A stretch of DNA of 12,312 nucleotides from Gammaproteobacteria bacterium (GTDB lineage: Bacteria; Pseudomonadota; Gammaproteobacteria; Steroidobacterales; Steroidobacteraceae), in contig JASHYG010000185.1 in NCBI GenBank assembly GCA_030043215.1, forward strand, positions 1 through 12,312, written 5' to 3'. Each line of letters begins with the position of its first letter. The stretch's first letter is position 1. The position numbers were made by a program, and so were the translations under genes. Below are positions 5,364 to 12,312 of this stretch, in pieces. The notes under the pieces are model-generated. The model ran no database searches and was not told where the DNA came from. It saw nothing but the letters and a program-made list of their open reading frames with translations.

Positions 5364-6113
5364 TCAGCGCTTCTCCGATTGGCGGCGGACGCTCTCGGCG
5401 GCGGCGGCGGCTGCCGCGGGGTCACCCAGGTAGCGGTGGCTCAGGGGCTCGAGCGCGGGCCCGAACTCGTAGAGCATCGGAATACCGGTCGGGATGTTGA
5501 GCTCGACGATGTCGGATTCGGAGATGCCGTCGAGCATCTTCACCAGGGCGCGCAGACTGTTGCCGTGGGCCACCACCAGCACATTGCGTCCGGCACTGAG
5601 CTGCGGGGCTATGCTCTGGCGCCAGTACGGCAGCACTCGATTGAGCGTGTCCTTCAGGGACTCGCCGCAGGGAAGCTCCGCGGGGTCGACACCGGCGTAG
5701 CGAGGATCGAATCGCGGATGGCGCTCGTCGTCGAGCCCGAGCGGCGGCGGGGGGATGTCGTAGCTGCGCCGCCAGATCTTCACCTGCGCATCGCCATGGC
5801 GCTCGGCCGTGCGGACCTTGTCGAGGCCCTGCAGCGCGCCGTAGTGGCGCTCGTTCAGCCGCCACGAGCGCTCCACGGGAATCCACATGCGATCCAGCTC
5901 ATCGAGCATGATCCAGAGCGTGCGGATGGAGCGCTTCAACACGGAGGTGTACGCGATGTCGACAGTGAGGCCCTCGGCGAGCAGCTGCCGCCCCGCGGCG
6001 CGCGCCTCGTCGCGGCCGAGCTCGGAGAGGTCCACGTCGACCCAGCCGGTGAAGAGGTTCTCCACGTTCCAGAGGCTCTGGCCGTGGCGCACGAGGATGA
6101 GCTGTCGAGTCAT
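5364..6113 (-). CDS. gpmA: 2,3-bisphosphoglycerate-dependent phosphoglycerate mutase
   Basis: This 249-residue cytosolic glycolytic enzyme interconverts 3- and 2-phosphoglycerate through a phosphohistidine. The N-terminus [12 protein letters not shown] (residues 5-16) contains the phosphorylated His10, followed by [13 protein letters not shown] (21-33). [12 protein letters not shown] (85-96) supplies the catalytic Glu88. The substrate loop runs through about 97-135 ([21 protein letters not shown]). [19 protein letters not shown] (180-198) contains the second catalytic His183. Length and motifs match E. coli GpmA (250 residues), so the enzyme looks intact. The C-terminus [10 protein letters not shown] (231-240) is an Ala-rich tail encoded partly by a CGG repeat. 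ATG at 6111-6113 is fixed by the family N-terminus; a longer frame runs back into the glutamate dehydrogenase gene and is not coding. Only 14 bases separate it from the glutamate dehydrogenase stop, so it is probably cotranscribed. Confidence 0.97.
   Translation of the reverse strand: MTRQLILVRHGQSLWNVENLFTGWVDVDLSELGRDEARAAGRQLLAEGLTVDIAYTSVLKRSIRTLWIMLDELDRMWIPVERSWRLNERHYGALQGLDKVRTAERHGDAQVKIWRRSYDIPPPPLGLDDERHPRFDPRYAGVDPAELPCGESLKDTLNRVLPYWRQSIAPQLSAGRNVLVVAHGNSLRALVKMLDGISESDIVELNIPTGIPMLYEFGPALEPLSHRYLGDPAAAAAAAESVRRQSEKR
5396..5410. repeat. Five tandem CGG triplets in the gpmA 3' end
   Basis: Five consecutive CGG units on the plus strand encode most of the seven-alanine run near the GpmA C-terminus on the minus strand. 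The repeat keeps frame, so any slippage would only change tail length. Confidence 0.7.
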
Positions 6114-6127
6114 GCGGATATTGTGTC

Positions 6128-9100
6128 TCAATCGGCCAGCTTGCGCACCGATTCGAGCCCGACCGACAGCGTGGCGAAATCGGCCGCACCGGCGGCGCGC
6201 ATGTCGGCGACCATGCGCTGCCAGTGATCGAGCTCCTTGCCCGCGGATTGTACCCAGGCCGAGACGCGCGCGAGAGGGCTTCCCGTCCGCCTCGACGAAA
6301 GCACCCGGTCGGCGATGCGGCGGTGAGCGCGATGCACGCCGTAGCGCAGCTCCGTTCGCGCAACGGCTTGCCAGGAGCCGTCCACCGGCAGGCGCTCCAC
6401 CTGATCGCGCAGCCAGTCGATCCCGATGCGGGCGCCGACCTCGAAGTAGACCTGCGCCGCCTGCGCGGCGGGCACGCGGCGGCTGCCGGCGAGCTCCACG
6501 ATATCGAGCGCCGAGTTCAGGGCATCGAGGCTCGAGACGCGGACCGCCACTTCCGCGGGGACGCCCCCCTCGATGTACTGGCGGCGCGCGGCATCGAACT
6601 GCTCGCGCCACAGTCCCGTGAGACTCGATGCGATGTGCGACTCGAGCTCGCGTACCCCGACACGCAGCGCGGCGACCGCCTGGTCGATCGCGAGCTCTCG
6701 GCGCCGAGTCGCGAGCAGCCAGTACGTCACGTGGCGCAGCAGGCGGCTCGTCTCGTACATCATGGTGTATTGCAGCTTCGCGGGGACGCGGTTGTCTAGC
6801 GCCTCGATCTGCGCCCAGAGCGCGCGCATGTCGAAGATCTCACGCGCCGCGGTGTACGCGCGCGCGATGCGCGCCGGCTCCGCGCCGGTATCCTCCTGCG
6901 CGCGGAGCACGAAGGCCGGCCCCATGCGGTTGACGAGGCTGTTGGTCGTCGCGGTGACGATGATCTCGCGCCGCAGGCGATGGTGGGGAATGACCGCGCC
7001 GAAGCGGCGGCGCAGGGCAGGGGGGAAGTACCGCTCGAGCTCGTGCGACAGGTAGGGGTCCTCCGGCACGTCCGAGGCGATCAGGTGATGGCTCAGCCAG
7101 ATCTTGCTGTAGGACAGCACGACGCTCAATTCCGACCGCGTGAGGCCGACGCCGCGCTTGCGGCGCTCCGCGAGCTCCTCGTCGTCCGGCAGATACTCGA
7201 TGTCGCGGGCGAGGCCACCGGACCGCTCGAGCAGGCGGATGAGGTGCTGATACTCGGCGATGCGCGCAGCCGAATGCAGCTCGAGCGTGCTCAACGCCTG
7301 GCTCTGCAGATAGTTGTTGCGTAGCACGAGCGCCGCGACGTCGTCGGTCATTGCCGCCAGCAAGCGGTTGCGGTCGGCGTACCGGAGTTTGCCCGCCGCG
7401 ACCTCGGGATTGAGCAGGATCTTGATGTTCACCTCGACATCGGAGGTGTTGACGCCCGCCGAGTTGTCGATGAAATCCGTGTTGAGCCGGCCGCCGCGGA
7501 GCGCGTACTCGATGCGGCCGCGCTGCGAGAGTCCGAGATTGCCGCCCTCCCCGACGACCTTGGCACGCAGCTCGACCCCGTTCACGCGAACGGAGTCGTT
7601 GGCGCGATCGCCGATGTCGAGGTGGGATTCGGACGACGCCTTCACGTACGTGCCGATGCCGCCGTTCCAGAGCAGGTCGACCGGCATCCGAAGAATGGCG
7701 CGGATGACTTCCTGGGGCGTTGCCGAGGCGGCCGGCAGTCCGAGCATCTCCTGCGCCTCGCGCGAGAGCGCGATCGACTTGGCCGAGCGCGGATGGATGG
7801 CTCCGCCGCGGGAGAGCTTGCGCCGGTCGTAGTCGTCCCAGGTCGAGCGCGCCAGGGCGTAGAGCCGCGCGCGCTCCGCAAAGGCGAGCCTCGCATCGGG
7901 CGCCGGGTCGAGGAAGATGTGCTGGTGATTGAAGGCGGCCTTGAGCAGGATGCGGCGCGACAGCAGCATGCCGTTGCCGAACACGTCTCCCGACATGTCA
8001 CCGATCCCGGCGACCGTCACATCGCTGCGCTCAACGTCCCGGCCGAGCTCGCGGAAATGCCTCTTCACGCATTCCCACGCCCCGCGCGCGGTGATGCCCA
8101 TTCTCTTGTGGTCGTAACCGGCCGAGCCGCCGGAGGCGAATGCATCGCCGAGCCAGAATCCGTATTCCTGGGAGATGCCGTTCGCGATGTCGGAGAAGGA
8201 GGCGGTGCCTTTGTCCGCCGCGACGACGAGGTACACATCGGGGCCGTCCCGGCGGACGACGAGCGGCGGAGGAGCGACCTTGCGCGCGACGAGATTGTCG
8301 GTGAGGTCGAGCAGGCCGCGCATGAAGGTCCGGTAGCACTCGATGACCTCTCGCTGGAGCTCGGCCGGTCCTCCCGCGGGAGGGCGCTTCGCGACGAAGC
8401 CGCCCTTCGCCCCCATCGGCACGATGACGGTGTTCTTGACGTTCTGCGCCTTCATGAGCCCCAGGATCTCGGTACGGAAGTCCTCGCTCCGGTCCGACCA
8501 GCGGATGCCTCCGCGGGCCACATCCGCCATGCGAAGGTGAACGGCCTCGAGGCGCGGGCTGTACACGAAGATCTCGAACTTCGGGCGCGGGAGCGGCAGG
8601 TCCGGAATGCGCCGCGGATCGAGCTTCAGCGAGAGGTAGGGCTTCGCGCGCCCGTCCGCTCCCGGCTGGTAGTAGTTGGTTCTGAGCGTCGCCGAGACGA
8701 CGTAGAGGTAGGCTCGCAGGATGCGGTCCTCCTCGAGGCTCTTGACCGCATCGAGCGCGCGGCGGATGGCCGCCGCCAGGCGCTCGGCGCGACCGCGGGC
8801 GCGCTCCGGCAGCCGCGGGTCGAGCTGCGCGGCGAACAGGCGGAAGAGGTTCCGCGCGATCCCTGCGTTGCCTGCGAGCACGCGCTCCATCGACGCCTGG
8901 CTGAAGGCGACTGCGGTCTGCAGCAGATAGCGGCCGTACGCGCGCAGCACGGAGATCTCGCGCGCGGCGAGGCCGGCGCCGAGCAGCAGCCGATTGAATC
9001 CGTCGTTCTCCACCTCGCCGCGCCACACCGCGGTGAATCCATCGCGAAACACCGGATCGATGTGCTCGATGTCGAGCCGCGCGCCGCCCCGGTGCTCGAG

Positions 9101-10993
9101 CTCGAAGTCCTGGATCCACGCGGCGTCCCCGCCGCTCCAGGCGAGCTCGTAGGGGCGCTCCGCGATCACGCGCAGGCCGAAGTTCTCCATCATCGGCAGG
9201 ATGTCGGAGATCGGCACCGGGTCGCCGACCTTCACGAGCCTCAGGTGCACTCGCTCGGGCTTTTGCCGGGGAGGGCGGTGCAGCCGCAGCCGCAGCGCCG
9301 CGGGGTCGCGCTCGAGCTCCGCGAGCTCGGCGATGTCGGCGAGCGCGGACTCAGGCTCCACGTCATTCCGGTACGAGGCGGGCAGCATGGCCGCGTACTG
9401 CTTGGTCGCGGCGAGCGCCGCGGCCTCGTCCATCTGCTTCGCGAGCTCCGTGTGCAGCCGGTCGGCCCAGGTGCTCGCGGCACGGGCGATCTCGCGCTCG
9501 ATGCGCGCCACATCGATGCCGCGGCGCGCCGGCGGGTCGGTCCGTACCACGACGTGCAGGCGGGCGAGCGTGGATTCCGAGAGCTGTACCTGCGATTCGA
9601 CGTCGTGTCCGCCGAGCTCGGCACGAAGAATCGACTCGATGCGGCCGCGTACCGCGGTGGTGTAGTGGTCGCGCGGTACGTAGACGAGGCAGGAATAGAA
9701 CCGCTCGAATGCGTCGCGGCGGACGAACAGCCGCACCAGCGCGCGCTCGTAGAGGTTCACGATGCCGCGCACGATGTGCACGAGCTCCGGCACCGTGGCC
9801 TGGAACAGCTCATCGCGCGGGAAGGTCTCGAGCGCATGCTGCACGGCCTTGGCGTCGTGGCTGTCCGCAGCGAGCCCGAAGCGCCTCACCACCTCCGCGA
9901 CCTTGGCGCCGAGGACCGGAATCTCGCGCGGGCTCAGCTCGTAGACCGGGGAGGTCCACAGTCCGAGCAAGCGATGCTCGCCGGTCACCGCGCCGGAGTC
10001 GTCGAACGTCTTGATCCCCACGTAATCGAGATAGGCCGCCCGGTGCACGGTCGCGATGGAGTTCGCCTTGGTGACGATGAGCGGATCGGGCGCCCGCGCC
10101 CGCTTGCGCAGCGCCCCGCGAAGAGTCATGGGCGCGGGCGGCGGCACGCCGGGACGCGGCGTGCGCAGGATTCCGAGCCCGGAGGCGCGCGACGGCGCGA
10201 GGCGGTCGCGGCTTCGTCCGCGAAGCAGGCTGTAGCGGCGATAGCCGAGAAAGGTGAAGTGATTGTCGACCATCCACTCGAGCAGCGAGCTCGCCTGGCG
10301 GGCTTCGCGGCGGGGCGCCGCGGAGCGGCCGATCTCCGCGGCGATGCCGCGGGCGCACTTGCGCATGGCGTCCCAGTCCGCGACGGCCGCCCGCACGTCG
10401 GCGAGCGTGGCGAGCAAGCGGTGCTCCAGCTCGCTGAGGCGTTGCGGATCGAGCTGCAGGTCGATCTCGAAGAGCTGCCAGGATTCCGAGCGCCGGCGGC
10501 CGGGGCGTACCGCCGCGCCCGCGCCGGCTGCCGGCTCTGCGAGGTCCGCAGCGTTCAGCTCGCCCTTCCGGTCGCGCTCGACGGAGAGAACGGGATGTAC
10601 GATGAGATGGACGCCGATCGCGGCCTGGCTAAAGACGATGCCGAGCGAGTCCACCAGGAACGGCATGTCGCTCGTGACGACGAGCACCTGCGTGTGCGGC
10701 GACGTGGAGCCTTCCAGCCCCGCGTGAGCAGAGAGCACCCGCACGAGCGGGCGCTGCCGCGGCCGCACACGGCCCAGGCGCAAGTGAGCGAGGGCCGCCG
10801 CCGCGAGGTAGTGCGGATCCCGAGCGGCGAGGTCCTCCTCGGCGACTCCGCGGTAGTACGCGCGCACGAAGCTCTCGGAGAGCCGCGCGACTGCGGTGCC
10901 GAGCGCGACCCGCTCCCTGCGCACGAGCGGGCGCGCCGCCGAGACGATCCGCTCGATCAGTCGCAGGCGTGCCGCCGGAATTCGAGAGGTCAT
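6128..10993 (-). CDS. gdhB: NAD-specific glutamate dehydrogenase, large (~1,600-residue) type
   Basis: This intact 1,621-residue frame matches the large bacterial NAD-GDH class (for example Pseudomonas GdhB, about 1,620 residues), which oxidatively deaminates glutamate to 2-oxoglutarate and ammonia. The N-terminal half (about 1-700) is the regulatory ACT-like region, with family motifs such as [16 protein letters not shown]. The catalytic core includes GGIRWSDR (828-835), the lysine-rich [16 protein letters not shown] (851-866), [15 protein letters not shown] near 998-1012, [10 protein letters not shown] near 1111-1120, [13 protein letters not shown] near 1147-1159 and [13 protein letters not shown] near 1172-1184. 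The remainder is the helical C-terminal region. The start at 10993 is supported by AGGGGGAG just upstream. No frameshift is seen. It lies between zapE and gpmA in the same direction. The enzyme is normally catabolic, controlled allosterically in characterised relatives; no operator is evident here. Confidence 0.97.
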   Translation of the reverse strand: MTSRIPAARLRLIERIVSAARPLVRRERVALGTAVARLSESFVRAYYRGVAEEDLAARDPHYLAAAALAHLRLGRVRPRQRPLVRVLSAHAGLEGSTSPHTQVLVVTSDMPFLVDSLGIVFSQAAIGVHLIVHPVLSVERDRKGELNAADLAEPAAGAGAAVRPGRRRSESWQLFEIDLQLDPQRLSELEHRLLATLADVRAAVADWDAMRKCARGIAAEIGRSAAPRREARQASSLLEWMVDNHFTFLGYRRYSLLRGRSRDRLAPSRASGLGILRTPRPGVPPPAPMTLRGALRKRARAPDPLIVTKANSIATVHRAAYLDYVGIKTFDDSGAVTGEHRLLGLWTSPVYELSPREIPVLGAKVAEVVRRFGLAADSHDAKAVQHALETFPRDELFQATVPELVHIVRGIVNLYERALVRLFVRRDAFERFYSCLVYVPRDHYTTAVRGRIESILRAELGGHDVESQVQLSESTLARLHVVVRTDPPARRGIDVARIEREIARAASTWADRLHTELAKQMDEAAALAATKQYAAMLPASYRNDVEPESALADIAELAELERDPAALRLRLHRPPRQKPERVHLRLVKVGDPVPISDILPMMENFGLRVIAERPYELAWSGGDAAWIQDFELEHRGGARLDIEHIDPVFRDGFTAVWRGEVENDGFNRLLLGAGLAAREISVLRAYGRYLLQTAVAFSQASMERVLAGNAGIARNLFRLFAAQLDPRLPERARGRAERLAAAIRRALDAVKSLEEDRILRAYLYVVSATLRTNYYQPGADGRAKPYLSLKLDPRRIPDLPLPRPKFEIFVYSPRLEAVHLRMADVARGGIRWSDRSEDFRTEILGLMKAQNVKNTVIVPMGAKGGFVAKRPPAGGPAELQREVIECYRTFMRGLLDLTDNLVARKVAPPPLVVRRDGPDVYLVVAADKGTASFSDIANGISQEYGFWLGDAFASGGSAGYDHKRMGITARGAWECVKRHFRELGRDVERSDVTVAGIGDMSGDVFGNGMLLSRRILLKAAFNHQHIFLDPAPDARLAFAERARLYALARSTWDDYDRRKLSRGGAIHPRSAKSIALSREAQEMLGLPAASATPQEVIRAILRMPVDLLWNGGIGTYVKASSESHLDIGDRANDSVRVNGVELRAKVVGEGGNLGLSQRGRIEYALRGGRLNTDFIDNSAGVNTSDVEVNIKILLNPEVAAGKLRYADRNRLLAAMTDDVAALVLRNNYLQSQALSTLELHSAARIAEYQHLIRLLERSGGLARDIEYLPDDEELAERRKRGVGLTRSELSVVLSYSKIWLSHHLIASDVPEDPYLSHELERYFPPALRRRFGAVIPHHRLRREIIVTATTNSLVNRMGPAFVLRAQEDTGAEPARIARAYTAAREIFDMRALWAQIEALDNRVPAKLQYTMMYETSRLLRHVTYWLLATRRRELAIDQAVAALRVGVRELESHIASSLTGLWREQFDAARRQYIEGGVPAEVAVRVSSLDALNSALDIVELAGSRRVPAAQAAQVYFEVGARIGIDWLRDQVERLPVDGSWQAVARTELRYGVHRAHRRIADRVLSSRRTGSPLARVSAWVQSAGKELDHWQRMVADMRAAGAADFATLSVGLESVRKLAD

Positions 10994-10996
10994 GAG

Positions 10997-11004
10997 CTCC
11001 CCCT
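10997..11004 (-). promoter_or_regulatory. Ribosome binding site of the glutamate dehydrogenase gene
   Basis: The minus strand reads AGGGGGAG, then CTC, then ATG at 10993. It is a strong purine-rich site placed slightly close to the start and decides this ATG. It sits in the 70-base spacer after the zapE stop (10994-11063), where I see no clear promoter or terminator. Confidence 0.65.
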
Positions 11005-11063
11005 TCGGCGCAGCGCGCGCGAGGGCCTCCGAGAGGAGCTGTCGCTCGGCCTCCCGCGCGGCC

Positions 11064-12158
11064 TCATGGCCGATGCTCGCGCGCGAGATATTCCGCGCTC
11101 TGCATCTCGGCGAGTCGGCTCGCCGTCCGCCGGAACTCCAGAGCGAGCCGCTCCCCCCGGTACAGCCGCGCGGCGGGCGCCGCCGCGGACACGATCAGAT
11201 TCACGCCCCGATCGTACAGCTCGTCCACCAGCGCAATGAAGCGGCGCGCCTCGTTCTCGAGCAGCCCATCGAGCACCGGCACATTCTGGACGATCACGGA
11301 CCCGAACTCGCGCGCGATCTCGATGTAGTCGTCCTGGCTGCGGGGGCCCGCGCACAGGGCCGCGAACTCGAACCACACCGCCCCGTGGCTGTGGCGGACG
11401 ACCGGGATCGGGCGGCCCTCGATGTCGATCGAGCCGCCGGCCGCGGCACTGTGGCCCGCCAGCTCGTCGAACAGCGCCTGCAGGCGCTGCGCGCAATCGG
11501 GGGCGTCGGACGCGAGATAGGTACCCGCATGCGTGAGCCGGCGCAGCCGGTAATCCGTCGTGCCGGCGACCTCGAGCACCTCGGTGTGTCGCTCGATCAG
11601 CTCGATCGCCGGCAGGAAGCGCCGCCGCTGCAGGCCGCCCCGATAGAGCTCTTGCGGGGGCACGTTGGAGGTGGCGACGAGCGAGACGCCGCGGCGGGTG
11701 AGGCCCGCGAGCACGCCGCCCAGGATCATCGCATCGGCGATGTCAGCCACCGCAAGCTCGTCGAAGCAGAGTACCCGCGTAGCGCCCGCCATGCGCTCCG
11801 CCAGGCGCTCGAGCGGGTCCGTGAGGTCCCGGAGATCCTTGAGCGCCGTGTGCACATCGTGCATGAAGCGGTGGAAGTGCGCGCGCCGGGCCTCGGGGAA
11901 CGGCAGGCTCTCGAAGAACAGATCCATGAGCCAGGTCTTGCCGCGGCCGACCCCGCCCCACAGATACAGGCCGCGCTCCGGCTTCGCCCGCCGGCCCCGC
12001 GGCCAGCGCGTTCTCGCACGCGCGGTGATGAGGCGCTGGCGCAGATCGTCGAGCTTCGCGACGGCCGCGAGCTGAGCGGGATCGGACTGAAAGCCCCGCG
12101 CCGCGATCTGCCGCGCGTAGAGCTCGTGCACCGCCGCCGTGGAAGCCGCAGCGTCCAT
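11064..12158 (-). CDS. zapE: Cell division protein ZapE (AFG1-like ATPase)
   Basis: This 364-residue P-loop ATPase aligns with E. coli ZapE over its whole length, by recall of that family. Walker A GGVGRGKT spans residues 68-75, followed by WLMDLFFESLP. HFHRFMHDVH lies at 94-103, Walker B CFDEL at 131-135 followed by ADIADAMILGG, sensor-1 VATSNVPP at 161-168 and RGGLQRRRFLPAI at 173-185. The C-terminal region has QDDYIEIAREF (275-285), NEARRFIALVDELYDRG (302-318) and the closing EMQSAEYLAREH (351-362). E. coli ZapE is an inner-membrane-associated ATPase linked to FtsZ ring stability; mitochondrial AFG1 is its relative. The Walker B neighbour is ELAVADI where E. coli has EFFVSDI; the catalytic Asp133/Glu134 are kept. 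The ATG directly abuts the ETF-QO stop in the same frame. Glutamate dehydrogenase follows after 70 bases. Confidence 0.95.
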   Translation of the reverse strand: MDAAASTAAVHELYARQIAARGFQSDPAQLAAVAKLDDLRQRLITARARTRWPRGRRAKPERGLYLWGGVGRGKTWLMDLFFESLPFPEARRAHFHRFMHDVHTALKDLRDLTDPLERLAERMAGATRVLCFDELAVADIADAMILGGVLAGLTRRGVSLVATSNVPPQELYRGGLQRRRFLPAIELIERHTEVLEVAGTTDYRLRRLTHAGTYLASDAPDCAQRLQALFDELAGHSAAAGGSIDIEGRPIPVVRHSHGAVWFEFAALCAGPRSQDDYIEIAREFGSVIVQNVPVLDGLLENEARRFIALVDELYDRGVNLIVSAAAPAARLYRGERLALEFRRTASRLAEMQSAEYLAREHRP

Positions 12159-12312
12159 TCAGAGCGCCTGGTAGTTCGGTCCGGAGCCGCCTTCGGGAGG
12201 GGTCCAGTCGATGATCTCGTACGGATCCTTGATGTCGCACGCCTTGCAGTGGACGCAGTTCGCGGCGTTGATCTGCAGGCGCTTGCCCGCTGCGTCGTCC
12301 ACGATCTCGTAG
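12159..12312 (-). CDS. Electron transfer flavoprotein-ubiquinone oxidoreductase, C-terminal end (partial)
   Basis: The minus strand reads 50 open codons from the window edge to TGA at 12161-12159. The fragment begins YEIVDD and contains [19 protein letters not shown] (residues 12-30), [18 protein letters not shown] (33-50) and stop. This is the ferredoxin-like C-terminal domain of ETF-QO, with three of the four [4Fe-4S] cysteines (fragment residues 19, 22 and 25). The fourth, in the family's CPAGVYE segment, should lie just past the window edge. The enzyme is membrane-attached, holds FAD and the cluster, and moves electrons from reduced ETF (from fatty acid and amino acid oxidation) to ubiquinone. 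The PEGG-GP-Y ending matches the human enzyme's C-terminus closely. The stop is followed immediately by the zapE ATG. The FAD and quinone domains are outside the window. Confidence 0.95.
   Translation of the reverse strand, partial: YEIVDDAAGKRLQINAANCVHCKACDIKDPYEIIDWTPPEGGSGPNYQAL

Noticed and set aside
10144-10164. 8-bp inverted repeat (GCACGCCG, 5-base loop) inside glutamate dehydrogenase
   Set aside because: A few perfect 8-bp stems with short loops are expected by chance in 12 kb at this GC content, and it lies in ordinary coding sequence.
7622-11239. A 1,205-codon open frame on the plus strand antisense to glutamate dehydrogenase
   Set aside because: Its product is rich in Arg, Glu, Ala and Gly with no recognisable domain, and the opposite strand encodes an intact conserved enzyme. 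GC-rich codon use routinely leaves such frames open. It would deserve attention only if antisense translation were detected.

Overview
The window is a GC-rich (roughly two thirds G+C by eye), densely coding stretch of bacterial chromosome. The gene set suggests a proteobacterium, most likely a GC-rich gammaproteobacterium: ZapE, an RraB-family protein, the ~1,600-residue NAD-glutamate dehydrogenase, 2,3-BPG-dependent phosphoglycerate mutase and ETF-ubiquinone oxidoreductase. That placement is inferred from gene content; no rRNA or other phylogenetic marker is present. I see no rRNA, tRNA, CRISPR array, IS element, phage gene or integration site.

Layout from left to right. (1) Positions 1-213, minus strand: the N-terminus of a bacterial transglutaminase-like protein, cut by the window edge. 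(2) 394-3182, plus strand: a soluble tandem ABC ATPase of the ModF/PhrA type, whose stop overlaps by 4 bases the GTG start of an MFS exporter (two-gene operon). (3) 3172-4074, minus strand: a PhzF-family isomerase that overlaps the MFS gene tail to tail. (4) 4147-5283, plus strand: three small genes, namely a YkoF/MTH1187-like thiamine-binding-type protein, an adrenodoxin-type [2Fe-2S] ferredoxin, and an RraB-like protein with an N-terminal membrane anchor. (5) 5284-5363: a strongly G-skewed convergent spacer with a G-quadruplex motif. Read from the other strand it is a C-rich tract after gpmA. (6) 5364-12312, minus strand: a long codirectional block in transcription order ETF-QO (C-terminal end only), zapE, NAD-glutamate dehydrogenase, gpmA. 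Gaps are 0, 70 and 14 bases, so it is probably one transcription unit or contains only internal promoters.

The minus-strand block is housekeeping. ETF-QO passes electrons to the quinone pool, ZapE is a division-associated AAA-type ATPase, the glutamate dehydrogenase feeds the TCA cycle with 2-oxoglutarate, and GpmA is glycolytic. The plus-strand genes look like ordinary transport, redox and RNA-turnover accessories.

I do not find convincing evidence of an undescribed biological system. The points most worth checking are the membrane-anchored RraB-like protein, the in-frame TGA-ATG junction between ETF-QO and zapE, the dyad touching the ribosome binding site of the YkoF-like gene, the G-quadruplex/C-rich spacer, and an Asp where PhzF proteins carry catalytic Glu. 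Very long open frames antisense to the ABC, MFS and glutamate dehydrogenase genes are read as GC-driven shadows.
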